From HGM04593 sp045646845 (GTDB taxonomy: Bacteria > Bacteroidota > Bacteroidia > Bacteroidales > Bacteroidaceae): a stretch of 64,000 bases of DNA. The stretch lies in assembly GCA_045646845.1 (NCBI GenBank), contig JAZRLO010000007.1, positions 186,001 through 250,000 on the forward strand. Direction: 5' to 3'. Shown piece after piece: positions 1 through 7,673 of the stretch (within the stretch, counting starts at the first letter, position 1; each line of letters opens with the position of its first letter). A program made the translations under genes and the position numbers. The notes under the pieces are model-generated. The model was not told the origin of the DNA, did not search any database, and worked only from the letters and a program-made list of their open reading frames with translations.

Positions 1-268
1 ATTCGTTCACCTTTTCAGTGAATGCCATTACACTTTCATCGCTGTCCGTGCATTTGAGTGTAGTAAGGTCAATACAGTTGAAGAGGAATTTCTTTACCTC
101 AAGAGTGTTGTTCTCCTCAACCTTCTCATCTATTATTCTCTTGACATTGGCGGCAACTTCCTCGTCGCTCATGGCCTTGCTGTATTCGGCAATGGCGAAG
201 TCATATTTGCTCTCCTCGTCAATGTGGTGCTGGTGGCTGCCGCAGCCACAATTGCAGTTCTCGCTCAT
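1..268 (-). CDS. deoC: Deoxyribose-phosphate aldolase, N-terminal part (cut by window edge)
   Basis: This enzyme splits 2-deoxyribose-5-phosphate into glyceraldehyde-3-phosphate and acetaldehyde in deoxynucleoside breakdown. Only the first 89 codons are in the window. I recognise it from the stretch KKFLFNCIDLTTLKCTDSDE, followed by FTEKVNE, which matches the N-terminus of Bacteroidetes-type DeoC. The catalytic lysines lie outside the window. The start is the ATG at 268, one base after the stop of the MazG-like gene, so the two are probably co-transcribed. The first residues include CNCGCGSHQHH, a Cys/His-rich extension that I do not recall from other DeoC proteins and that could bind metal. 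The identity is clear; the role of the extension is unknown. Confidence 0.85.
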   Translation of the reverse strand, partial: MSENCNCGCGSHQHHIDEESKYDFAIAEYSKAMSDEEVAANVKRIIDEKVEENNTLEVKKFLFNCIDLTTLKCTDSDESVMAFTEKVNE

Positions 269-269
269 A

Positions 270-593
270 TCAGTTTAGTTTTGGGTTGTTAATATGTCTT
301 TTTTTATCTCTGCCTGTCTTCTTTTCCAGGTTCTTTTCAAATGCCTCTGTGAGGTCTGTCCCGGTCTGGTTCGCTATGCATATGAGTACCCACATAACGT
401 CGGCAAGCTCATCGGCAAGGTCACTCTTGTCACCCTCCTTGAACGATTGTTCACCATACCTGCGTGCCATGATGCGTGCGACTTCTCCAACCTCTTCGGC
501 CAGAATGGCGGTGTTGGTAAGCTCGTTGAAGTAGCGTACACCATACTCCTTTATCCATTCATCGACTCTCTTCTGTGCCTCTTCTATTGTCAT
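270..593 (-). CDS. MazG-like nucleotide pyrophosphohydrolase
   Basis: A 107-residue all-alpha protein of the MazG/dUTPase-like superfamily, which hydrolyses nucleoside triphosphates to monophosphate and pyrophosphate using Mg2+. The metal-binding pattern is complete: E34-x-x-E37 in LAEEVGE, then E62-x-x-D65 in DELADV. The length fits single-domain MazG-like proteins (about 100-110 aa) rather than the two-domain E. coli MazG. It starts directly after the dtd stop codon (no gap) and ends one base before deoC, giving a compact dtd-mazG-deoC operon. The shared theme may be clean-up of damaged or unwanted nucleotides and aminoacyl-tRNAs, which is inference. The exact substrate cannot be read from the sequence. 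Confidence 0.85.
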   Translation of the reverse strand: MTIEEAQKRVDEWIKEYGVRYFNELTNTAILAEEVGEVARIMARRYGEQSFKEGDKSDLADELADVMWVLICIANQTGTDLTEAFEKNLEKKTGRDKKRHINNPKLN

Positions 594-1046
594 TTATTCT
601 CTGTTTTTTGAATCGATGAATATTGTTACGGGGCCGTCATTCAACAGTTCCACCTTCATATCTGCACCAAAAACACCTCTTTTTATCGGTTTGTTTACGG
701 CTATCTCCATTTCTTTGCAGAAATCTTCGTAAAGCGGTACCGAAATGTCGGGCTTGGCGGCCTTTATATATGACGGCCGGTTGCCTTTCTTTGTGGATGC
801 CATAAGTGTGAACTGGCTTACTGCAAGAATGTCTCCTCCGACATCTGTGACCGCGAGGTTCATCACGCCGTTCTCGTCATCGAAAAGCCTTATGTTGGCA
901 ATCTTCTTCGTGAGCCAGCTTATGTCCTCTTCTCTGTCCTCCTCGCAGATTCCCACCAGTACCAGAAGGCCGCATCCTATTTCGGAAACGGTCTCGCCGT
1001 CGATGGTAACCGATGCTCTTTTTACCCGTTGTATAAGTACTCTCAT
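594..1046 (-). CDS. dtd: D-aminoacyl-tRNA deacylase
   Basis: Dtd removes D-amino acids (and glycine mischarged on tRNA-Ala) from tRNAs, enforcing chirality in translation. The protein is 150 aa, the usual length. Both active-site signatures are present: SQFT at residues 77-80 and the cross-subunit GPVT motif at 138-141. I chose the ATG at 1046, which gives the conserved start MRVLIQRV; an upstream in-frame start would add 18 residues that do not fit the family. A -7 box TATATTTG lies on the minus strand at 1073-1066, 20 bases upstream of this start, supporting it. First gene of the dtd-mazG-deoC operon. Confidence 0.95.
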   Translation of the reverse strand: MRVLIQRVKRASVTIDGETVSEIGCGLLVLVGICEEDREEDISWLTKKIANIRLFDDENGVMNLAVTDVGGDILAVSQFTLMASTKKGNRPSYIKAAKPDISVPLYEDFCKEMEIAVNKPIKRGVFGADMKVELLNDGPVTIFIDSKNRE

Positions 1047-1065
1047 GTATTCTCTCTTTATTGTG

Positions 1066-1073
1066 CAAATATA
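1066..1073 (-). promoter_or_regulatory. Putative -7 box of the dtd-mazG-deoC operon
   Basis: Minus-strand TATATTTG matches the Bacteroidetes -7 consensus TAnnTTTG exactly and sits about 20 bases before the dtd start. The -33 element is not obvious (a TTTC lies about 20 bases upstream). Confidence 0.5.
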
Positions 1074-1195
1074 GTACAAGCAAGCGAAACATTGAAACAA
1101 CGTTACGGCTTTTGTGGGAAAATATATTTCGGGAATCCAAAGGGTTCTCCGGGCGCTATCTTCCGGTTTTTCTCTTCCCGTAAGGTTTATGCCGG

Positions 1196-3040
1196 TTATT
1201 TTTCTTCCGTTTTACCGCTGCTTTTGAGAGCCTCGAACACGGTATTTCCTTTTGCTTTGCCAAGTATGGATACTATCTCTTCCAGTGACGATTCCTTTAT
1301 GCGTTTTACGCTCTTGAAATGTTGCAGAAGTGATTGTTTGCCCTTTTCACCGAGTCCCTTTATGTTGTCAAGCTCTGACTTTGTCTGGCTCTTGCTTCTC
1401 TTGTCGCGGTGGAATGTTATGGCAAAGCGGTGTACCTCGTCCTGTATCTGTGTCATCAGGCGGAAAAGCGTGCTGTTCTGTTTGAGTCCTATAACCTCGT
1501 TCCCGTCACCGGCGATAAGTTCTGACGTGCGGTGTCTGCCATCCTTAACAAGCCCGGCAATAGGAATTTTCAGGCCCAGTTCATCCTTTATTATCCGGCG
1601 CATGGCCTCCATTTGTCCCTTGCCTCCATCGGCGATTATAAGGTCCGGCAGTATGCCTTCTTCCTCCATTATGCGGCTGTATCTTCTCTTTACGACCTCG
1701 CGCATAGATGCGTAATCATCGGGTCCTGTCACGCTCTTTATATTGTATTTTCTGTAATCCTTTTTGCTCGGCTTGAGTTTCCTGAACACCACGCATGCGG
1801 CTACGGCATCGCTTCCCTGTATGTTGGAGTTGTCGAAACACTCTATGGTCATCGGCAATCTGTCGAGGTGCAATGTCTCCTGGATTTCTTTCATCAGGCG
1901 TGTAGCTTTCTGCTCGGGATTGAGCTTTTCTTCCTGTTTCATGCGGTCGGCTCTGTACTGTTTGACATTGAGGCGCGACAGCGCCAGCAGTCTTGCCTTT
2001 TCTCCCTTCTGCGGTATCGTTACGGTCAAGCCTTCGATGGGCAGTTCTATGGGGTAGGGGAGTATAATTTCGCGTGCGTTGCTGCCGAATCTTTCCCTCA
2101 GTTCGACAATTCCCATAGAAAGTAATTCTTCGTCGCTCTCATCGAGTCTTTTCTGGTACTCTATGGTGAATGCCTGGTTTATGCAGCCGTTGGTAATGTG
2201 CAGGAAATTGACGAACGCGCTCTTTTCGTCACTCTCTATCGAGAATATGTCAACGTTGGTGATTGTTGAACTTACCACTTCGCTTCTGGTTCTGAAATTC
2301 TCGATAAGTTCGTATCTTTTCTTTATCTCTTGTGCTTTTTCAAACTCCATAATCATTGCCTTTTCTTTCATTTCGGCAATGAGTTTTTCCTGTAGAACTC
2401 TGATGTCTCCTCTCAGTATTGATATCACTTCGCCGATGTATGCAATATAATCATCGCTTGAAATTTTGCCAACACATGGTGCGCAACACCGCTTAATCTG
2501 GTGTTCGAGACAGGCTGAATATTTGCCGCAACGTACTCCTTCTGCTGTTATGTTCAGGTTGCATGTGCGTAGCGGATAAAGTTCTTTTATCAGTTCCTGC
2601 AAGGCGTGCAGTGCCCCGGCATTCGTGTATGGGCCGAAGTATCTTCCGGCCCCCTTTATAATCTTTCTTGTCTTGAATATTTTGGGAAACAACTCGTTCG
2701 TTATACATATCGAGGGGTATGTCTTGTCATCCTTCAGGAGAACATTGTAGCGAGGCTTATGACGCTTTATCAGGTTGTTTTCCAGAAGCAGCGCATCGGC
2801 CTCGCTGTTGACGACGATGTATTTTATGTCGGCAATCTTTGCGACAAGCAGTCTTGTCTTCAGTGATTGCTGTTCCTTATTGAAGTATGAGGAGACCCTG
2901 CGTTTGAGGTTCTTTGCTTTCCCGACATAGATGATGGTCCCGTTCTCGTCGAGGTACTGGTAACATCCTGGAGAGTCGGGAAGGTTGTTTACGATTCCTT
3001 TCAGATACTCCTCCTTGCGGGTCTTCTCTTCCTTCTTCAT
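1196..3040 (-). CDS. uvrC: UvrABC excinuclease subunit C
   Basis: UvrC makes the 3' and 5' incisions around bulky DNA lesions in nucleotide excision repair. The 614-residue protein has the expected order: an N-terminal GIY-YIG nuclease (DSPGCYQYLDE then IIYVGKAKNLKRR, about residues 22-50), a Cys cluster around CLEHQIKRCCAPCVG (about residue 180), a UVR region for UvrB contact, the RNase H-like nuclease with IADGGKGQ (about residue 470), and a C-terminal helix-hairpin-helix region (IKGLGEKGKQSLLQHF). It starts one base after the apt stop, so it is translated from an apt-uvrC message, probably with mnmG upstream. There is a gap of about 150 bases to dtd. Confidence 0.97.
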   Translation of the reverse strand: MKKEEKTRKEEYLKGIVNNLPDSPGCYQYLDENGTIIYVGKAKNLKRRVSSYFNKEQQSLKTRLLVAKIADIKYIVVNSEADALLLENNLIKRHKPRYNVLLKDDKTYPSICITNELFPKIFKTRKIIKGAGRYFGPYTNAGALHALQELIKELYPLRTCNLNITAEGVRCGKYSACLEHQIKRCCAPCVGKISSDDYIAYIGEVISILRGDIRVLQEKLIAEMKEKAMIMEFEKAQEIKKRYELIENFRTRSEVVSSTITNVDIFSIESDEKSAFVNFLHITNGCINQAFTIEYQKRLDESDEELLSMGIVELRERFGSNAREIILPYPIELPIEGLTVTIPQKGEKARLLALSRLNVKQYRADRMKQEEKLNPEQKATRLMKEIQETLHLDRLPMTIECFDNSNIQGSDAVAACVVFRKLKPSKKDYRKYNIKSVTGPDDYASMREVVKRRYSRIMEEEGILPDLIIADGGKGQMEAMRRIIKDELGLKIPIAGLVKDGRHRTSELIAGDGNEVIGLKQNSTLFRLMTQIQDEVHRFAITFHRDKRSKSQTKSELDNIKGLGEKGKQSLLQHFKSVKRIKESSLEEIVSILGKAKGNTVFEALKSSGKTEEK

Positions 3041-3041
3041 T

Positions 3042-3575
3042 TTATTTTCCTTCGAGTGTGAGAAGGCATTCTATTTCGGCATCTGCCGGGAATGTCTCTC
3101 TGCCTTTCAAACCCTCAAGCTCTATGATAAAGTTTATCATTATCTTCTTCGGGTTCAGTTTCTGTACAAGGTGATATGCGGCGAGCATGGTGCCGCCTGT
3201 CGCGAGCAGGTCGTCGTGTATGAGCACCACGTCGTTCTCGTCAATGGCGTCCTTGTGTATCTCTATAGTGTCGCGTCCGTACTCCTTTCCGTAGGTCTCG
3301 CTTATTGTTTCTGCGGGCAGTTTTCCGGGTTTACGGATGGGGACGAATCCTGCACCGAGCTTAACGGCAAGCGACGATGCCATCACAAAGCCGCGTGACT
3401 CTATGCCTACGATTTTTGTAATCCCTCTGTCTTTGTACATTTCGTACAGAGCGTTGTCCATCTCACGCAGGCATGCTGGGTTCTTGAAGAGTGATGTTAC
3501 ATCCTTGAACTGTATTCCCGGTATGGGGAAATCGGGAATATTCCTGAGGTTTTTTAAAAGCAATTCTTTGTCCAT
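3042..3575 (-). CDS. apt: Adenine phosphoribosyltransferase
   Basis: Salvages adenine with PRPP to form AMP in the cytosol. The 177-residue length is typical. The PRPP-binding loop is visible as VLIHDDLLATGGTMLAA (about residues 115-131), and GIESRGFVMASSLA matches the family's second conserved block. It sits between mnmG and uvrC on the same strand: 64 bases separate it from mnmG, and that gap carries a parS-like palindrome; only one base separates it from uvrC. Whether transcription from the mnmG promoter reads through is likely but not shown. Confidence 0.96.
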   Translation of the reverse strand: MDKELLLKNLRNIPDFPIPGIQFKDVTSLFKNPACLREMDNALYEMYKDRGITKIVGIESRGFVMASSLAVKLGAGFVPIRKPGKLPAETISETYGKEYGRDTIEIHKDAIDENDVVLIHDDLLATGGTMLAAYHLVQKLNPKKIMINFIIELEGLKGRETFPADAEIECLLTLEGK

Positions 3576-3618
3576 ATCTGTGTTTTTTAGTTATGTGTGA
3601 GCTGTTGTTTTGTGTTAA

Positions 3619-3634
3619 TGTTCCACGTGGAACA
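3619..3634. other. parS: parS-like centromere site
   Basis: The 16 bases TGTTCCACGTGGAACA form a perfect palindrome that fits the chromosomal parS pattern TGTTnCACGTGnAACA bound by ParB. It lies in the 64-base gap between mnmG and apt. ParB loads on such sites and recruits SMC for origin segregation. parS sites cluster near the origin, and mnmG (gidA) is a classic near-origin gene in many phyla, so the location is sensible. No parA or parB gene is in the window. Confidence 0.75.
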
Positions 3635-3639
3635 ATTGT

Positions 3640-5511
3640 TTATTTCCGCATAAGTACGAGTAGAACGTTTATGTCGCTCGGCGATACTCCGGGTATTCGG
3701 CTTGCCTGTGCCAGCGTCTCCGGGTCTATGGCAGTGAGCTTTTGTCTCGCCTCTGTGGAAAGAGATTCAATACTGTTGTAGTTAAGTTTTCCTTTGATGC
3801 GTATATTTTCCAGACGGACCATTCTTTCGGCAAGCTCACGCTCCCGGTCAATGTATCCGCGGTACTTTATCTCCACTTCTGTCGCCTCTACAATTTCGTC
3901 ACGGTCGTAGCCAATTTTGTCCAACTCTTTTTTCAGTGGGTTTATGTATTTGGCAATGGATTCTATTGTCACTTGCGGTCTCTCTATTATGGCCGCAAGC
4001 TTGCATCCTCTGGTGAGCGGAGTGGTGCCAAGTTCTACTAACCCGTCGTTTATCAGGTCTGCCTTAATGGAGAAGTTGTTGATGAATTCTGTAAGTGCGG
4101 CAATCTTCTCTTTTTTCTTTTGGAGTCTTTGGAACCTCTCTTCTGTAGCAAGTCCTATGATGTGTGACTTTTCGGTCAGTCGCATGTCTGCGTTGTCGGA
4201 ACGCAGGAGAATTCTGTATTCTGCTCTTGATGTGAACATGCGGTATGGTTCATCGACACCTTTCGTTACAAGGTCATCTATGAGAACACCTATATATGCT
4301 TCATCGCGTCTGAGCACAAACTCCTCCTTGCCGTCAATTTTAAGAGCCGCGTTTATTCCGGCAACTATTCCCTGCCCGGCAGCCTCTTCGTAGCCTGTTG
4401 TCCCGTTCACCTGTCCGGCAAAGTAGAGCCCTGCAATAACTTTCGACTCAAGCGTGTGGCGCAGTTGGGTGGGGTCGAAATAGTCATATTCTATGGCATA
4501 TCCCGGACGGTATGCAACGGCGTTCTCCAATGCCGGAATTTTTCTGAGCGCACTCAATTGCGCCTCCATCGGCAGTGATGAGGAGAATCCGTTCACGTAT
4601 ATCTCTTGTGTCGTTTCGCCTTCCGGCTCAAGAAACAGCAGGTGTCTGTCGCGTTCGGCAAATGTCACTATTTTCGTTTCAATGCTGGGGCAGTAGCGTG
4701 GGCCTACACTCTGTATCTGTCCGTTGTAAAGCGGCGAGTCATCGAGGCTGTCGCGCAGAATCTTGTGTACATCGGGGTTCGTGTAGCATCCCCAACATGG
4801 GAGCTGTTTGAGCTCGCGTGCGGTGCCGCTGTACGAAAAACGGTGGAAATCGTTGTCGCCTTCCTGTACTTCGACAAACTGCATGTTTATCGAACGCCTG
4901 TCGAGGCGTACCGGGGTTCCTGTCTTCATTCGTCCTGCGGTAATGCCGTGCTTTGTAATGCTCTCGGTAAGTCCCTTGGCGGCAGGCTCTGCAACACGTC
5001 CGCCTTCTATCTGTACTTTTCCTATGTGCATCAGTCCGTTCAGGAATGTTCCGGCTGTGATGATTGTGCATTCGGCACGGAATTCGGCTCCCATCTGAGT
5101 TCTTACTCCAACTGCCTTGCCATCTTCAACTATGAGTTCCGTGGCAATGTCCTGCCACATTTCGAGGTTTTCCGTGTTTTCAAGAATCTCGCGCCAATAT
5201 TGGCTAAATTTCATTCTGTCACATTGTGCACGCGGGCTCCACATTGCCGGTCCTTTCGAGCGGTTCAGCATACGGAACTGTATCGATGCCTTGTCCGTTA
5301 CTATTCCCGTATATCCGCCGAGCGCGTCAATCTCCCTTACAATCTGTCCTTTTGCTATGCCGCCTATTGCCGGGTTGCAACTCATTTGTGCAATCTTGTT
5401 CATGTCAATTGTCATAAGGCAAGTCTTCTTGCCCATGTTCGCAGCGGCAGCGGCGGCCTCGCATCCTGCATGGCCTGCGCCTATTACCAAAATGTCGTAC
5501 TTGAAAACCAC
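3640..5511 (-). CDS. mnmG: tRNA uridine-5-carboxymethylaminomethyl modification enzyme, FAD subunit
   Basis: MnmG (GidA) works with MnmE to install the cmnm5 group on the wobble uridine of several tRNAs. The 623-residue protein has the FAD Rossmann motif VIGAGHAGCEAA at residues 9-20, the conserved SCNPAIGGIAKG block, RTGTPVR-like KTGTPVRLDRRS, and the C-terminal MnmE/tRNA-binding region with IPGVSPSDINVLLVLM. The start at 5511 has a strong promoter upstream (5589-5559). It is the first gene of a likely mnmG-apt-uvrC unit. Confidence 0.97.
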   Translation of the reverse strand: MVFKYDILVIGAGHAGCEAAAAAANMGKKTCLMTIDMNKIAQMSCNPAIGGIAKGQIVREIDALGGYTGIVTDKASIQFRMLNRSKGPAMWSPRAQCDRMKFSQYWREILENTENLEMWQDIATELIVEDGKAVGVRTQMGAEFRAECTIITAGTFLNGLMHIGKVQIEGGRVAEPAAKGLTESITKHGITAGRMKTGTPVRLDRRSINMQFVEVQEGDNDFHRFSYSGTARELKQLPCWGCYTNPDVHKILRDSLDDSPLYNGQIQSVGPRYCPSIETKIVTFAERDRHLLFLEPEGETTQEIYVNGFSSSLPMEAQLSALRKIPALENAVAYRPGYAIEYDYFDPTQLRHTLESKVIAGLYFAGQVNGTTGYEEAAGQGIVAGINAALKIDGKEEFVLRRDEAYIGVLIDDLVTKGVDEPYRMFTSRAEYRILLRSDNADMRLTEKSHIIGLATEERFQRLQKKKEKIAALTEFINNFSIKADLINDGLVELGTTPLTRGCKLAAIIERPQVTIESIAKYINPLKKELDKIGYDRDEIVEATEVEIKYRGYIDRERELAERMVRLENIRIKGKLNYNSIESLSTEARQKLTAIDPETLAQASRIPGVSPSDINVLLVLMRK

Positions 5512-5558
5512 TCTTTAATTTTGTTTGCCGGCAGTGAACTGCCTGAATTACCAATCAA

Positions 5559-5589
5559 CAAAAATAATACAACTTGACACAACGGCAAA
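5559..5589 (-). promoter_or_regulatory. Promoter of mnmG
   Basis: Read on the minus strand: TTTG at 5589-5586, a 19-base spacer, then TATTTTTG at 5566-5559. Both boxes match the Bacteroidetes -33/-7 consensus exactly and the spacing is ideal. Transcription should begin near 5552, leaving a leader of about 40 bases before mnmG. Confidence 0.75.
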
Positions 5590-5694
5590 ATTTGAAAAAC
5601 AAATATTTCTTATTGGGGAGATTGGCGAATGTTTTGGAATTATCACAGCAATGGTATTTTTTAATAGAAATATAGCTCTTTTTATTCGAACCTC

Positions 5695-5741
5695 AACAAG
5701 CAAGCGGGTGACCCAAAAAGTGGGTCACCCGCTTGCTTGTT
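5695..5741 (-). terminator. Terminator downstream of the GPH transporter
   Basis: A perfect 21-bp inverted repeat (5695-5715 with 5721-5741) around a 5-base loop, AAAAG on the plus strand. It begins 17 bases past the transporter stop codon. The core GGGTGACCC recurs in the terminator at 30204-30234 and at 16602. Confidence 0.85.
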
Positions 5742-5757
5742 CTACTTCGGTATGCTG

Positions 5758-7149
5758 TTACTGGTCGCGGAATGCCTTCAGGCTGTTGTTTATTTCCTTC
5801 ATGCGCTTTGTCGTAAGCGGGTAGAAGAATATGAATATTGCCGAAAGTGCAGCTATTCCTGCCGGAATCCAACTGATGAGGTAACGGAGTCCTTCAATGG
5901 CCTCCGGGGTCTGTACTGCGCCCTCTTCTGTGTTGAAGCCGAATGCGGCAAGCAACCAAAGCACGGCCGATGTTCCGAATGCACCACCGAACTTCTGTGC
6001 CATTGATGATGATGAGAATATGAGGCCGGTAGAGGCTGTTCTGAACTTCAGCTCCGCATAATCTGATATGTCGGCATACATGCTCCACACCAGAGGTGAT
6101 ATTATTCCTGTCAGGATACCTGTGGCTATCTGCAGTGCCATGAGAGTCCATAATCCGCCGTTGCTGTCTGTGGGAACGTAATAGAATGCTATGCACAATG
6201 CCATGATTGCAATCAACGAATAGAGGAATGTGCTTTTCTTTCCCAGCTTGAACGTTATAGGTGTCGCTACGGCAACTCCTGCCATGTTGGCGATTTCTCC
6301 TACGGTGAAGAATATGCCGGCATAAAAGAGGAAATCGAATGAGAATATCGACAGTGTAGCACCTTCGGCTATCTCTGCTGCAAAATAGTACGGGATTACC
6401 GCATATCTCACGGCACCGAAGAAATTGAAGAACAGCACGCCGCCAAGCAGTATCCACCAGGGACCGTTATGCAGCAACGATTTGAAATCGTCCTTTATGC
6501 TTGTATGCTTTATGCTCGGCTTTATTCTTTCGCGTGTCATCTTGAATGTCAGGAAGAACAGAAGGGCGCATATTATTCCCACTACTATCATTGCATATTG
6601 CCAAGCCTGGGGGTCGAGCGTCACCTTGCCGTCCGTGCCGGCAAAGGCATTGCAAAGAGGCTCCCAGAATGCAAGTACAAGGAACGAGCCTGCGTATGCG
6701 AAAAACATTCTGTACGATGAAAAAACGGTCTTTTCATCGGTATCATCGGTCATTACTCCAAGCATTGAGCCGTAAGGGACATTGATGGCGGTATATACTG
6801 TCATCATGAGTATGTATGTAACAAATGCCCATACATTCTTGCCTGTTTCGCCGAACTCGGGAGTCGTGAAAAGCAGCACTCCGGCGACCGCAAACGGAAT
6901 TGCTATCCAAAGCAGATAAGGGCGGTATTTGCCCCACTTGCTGTCAGTGCGGTCTGCTATGATACCCATCATGGGGTCCGAAACGGCATCCCATATTTTT
7001 GTTACAAGGAACAATATCGCCGCAAGTTCTATGTCAAGCCCGAACACATTCGTGTAGAAGAAGGGCAGGTATGCACTGAATACTTTCCAGAACATTGACG
7101 ATGCCATGTCGCCGAAGCCGTAGCCGATTTTTTCTTTTAATGTTGCCAT
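5758..7149 (-). CDS. MFS transporter of the glycoside-pentoside-hexuronide (GPH) family
   Basis: A 463-residue inner-membrane sugar:cation symporter of the MFS_2/GPH family. The family's N-terminal signature is clear: KEKIGYGFGDMASSMFW, then DAVSDPMMGIIADRTDSKWGKYRPYLLW (about residues 55-83). Hydrophobicity is consistent with about 12 membrane segments. It is a single-gene unit: its own -7 box TACATTTG lies at 7187-7180 on the minus strand and a strong terminator follows at 5695-5741. The substrate cannot be read; members carry melibiose, xylosides, glucuronides and similar sugars. No glycoside hydrolase is adjacent to hint at one. Confidence 0.88.
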   Translation of the reverse strand: MATLKEKIGYGFGDMASSMFWKVFSAYLPFFYTNVFGLDIELAAILFLVTKIWDAVSDPMMGIIADRTDSKWGKYRPYLLWIAIPFAVAGVLLFTTPEFGETGKNVWAFVTYILMMTVYTAINVPYGSMLGVMTDDTDEKTVFSSYRMFFAYAGSFLVLAFWEPLCNAFAGTDGKVTLDPQAWQYAMIVVGIICALLFFLTFKMTRERIKPSIKHTSIKDDFKSLLHNGPWWILLGGVLFFNFFGAVRYAVIPYYFAAEIAEGATLSIFSFDFLFYAGIFFTVGEIANMAGVAVATPITFKLGKKSTFLYSLIAIMALCIAFYYVPTDSNGGLWTLMALQIATGILTGIISPLVWSMYADISDYAELKFRTASTGLIFSSSSMAQKFGGAFGTSAVLWLLAAFGFNTEEGAVQTPEAIEGLRYLISWIPAGIAALSAIFIFFYPLTTKRMKEINNSLKAFRDQ

Positions 7150-7179
7150 GTTTTATCGTTTGGTTTTGTTTGTTTCCGG

Positions 7180-7187
7180 CAAATGTA
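7180..7187 (-). promoter_or_regulatory. Putative -7 box of the GPH transporter gene
   Basis: Minus-strand TACATTTG fits TAnnTTTG exactly, 31 bases before the start codon. A weak -33 (CTTG) lies 19 bases further upstream. Confidence 0.5.
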
Positions 7188-7402
7188 CTCAAAATGCTCC
7201 GCAATGCAAGTGCCATGGCTCTGTTTTTTGCCAAAATGCAATTTCAACCAAGTTAAAACCACAACGTATAGCTAAATGACTTGTTCCTGTAAGCGGAATA
7301 TTTATGCCATGTGCGAACACTTCCTTTATCTGTTGTTATATACATTGCTATTTCCTCTTTCCTGAATATGCCCACGGGCGTGGGGTGGCAGGAATAAAAT
7401 AT

Positions 7403-7553
7403 GGCAATAATATAGCAGTTGACCCAAATATTGTTTGTCATACTGAGCAAAGCGAAGTATCTATTTTAAACGCAGTTTTTAGATCCTTCACATGCGTTCA
7501 GGATGACAAGTTCGCGAAGAAAAAAGTCGCGGGTCAACTGCTATATTATTACT
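7403..7553. mobile_element. MITE-like element, copy 1
   Basis: A non-coding segment of about 151 bp with terminal inverted repeats: GGCAATAATATAGCAGTTGA plus CCC at 7403-7425, and its complement at 7531-7550 with the outermost three bases degenerate. Inside are the phrases ATACTGAGCAAAGCGAAG and AGGATGACAAGTTCGCGAAG, which also occur in copy 2 at 16688-16907. An outer 11-bp inverted repeat (7293-7303 with 7556-7566) flanks it. No reading frame is preserved. With the promoter at 7569-7602 this accounts for most of the 524-base gap before frdC; 7188-7292 shows nothing further. Confidence 0.6.
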
Positions 7554-7568
7554 AAAAATATTCCGCCA

Positions 7569-7602
7569 TTTGGTGTTTTTATTAAAAAAAAGTTTATTTT
7601 TG
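7569..7602 (+). promoter_or_regulatory. Putative promoter of frdCAB
   Basis: TTTG at 7569-7572 and TATTTTTG at 7595-7602 match the Bacteroidetes -33 and -7 boxes; the 22-base spacer is slightly long. The resulting leader of about 65 bases is very AT-rich, as is common for strongly expressed genes in this phylum. Confidence 0.5.
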
Positions 7603-7673
7603 TCAATTGTAAAAAGTGTAAAAGGGTTAAAAAGAATTATTTATTTACTTATATTATTTAAAATCAATTCATT

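Noticed and set aside
4606..5577. A 323-codon plus-strand frame opposite mnmG
   Set aside because: It lies fully within mnmG on the other strand, with Cys/Tyr/Val-rich shadow composition and no family signature.
7441..7520. Possible CRISPR or tandem-repeat array near 7.4 kb
   Set aside because: The repeated phrases are the inverted ends and interior of a single MITE-like element; there is no regular repeat-spacer pattern.
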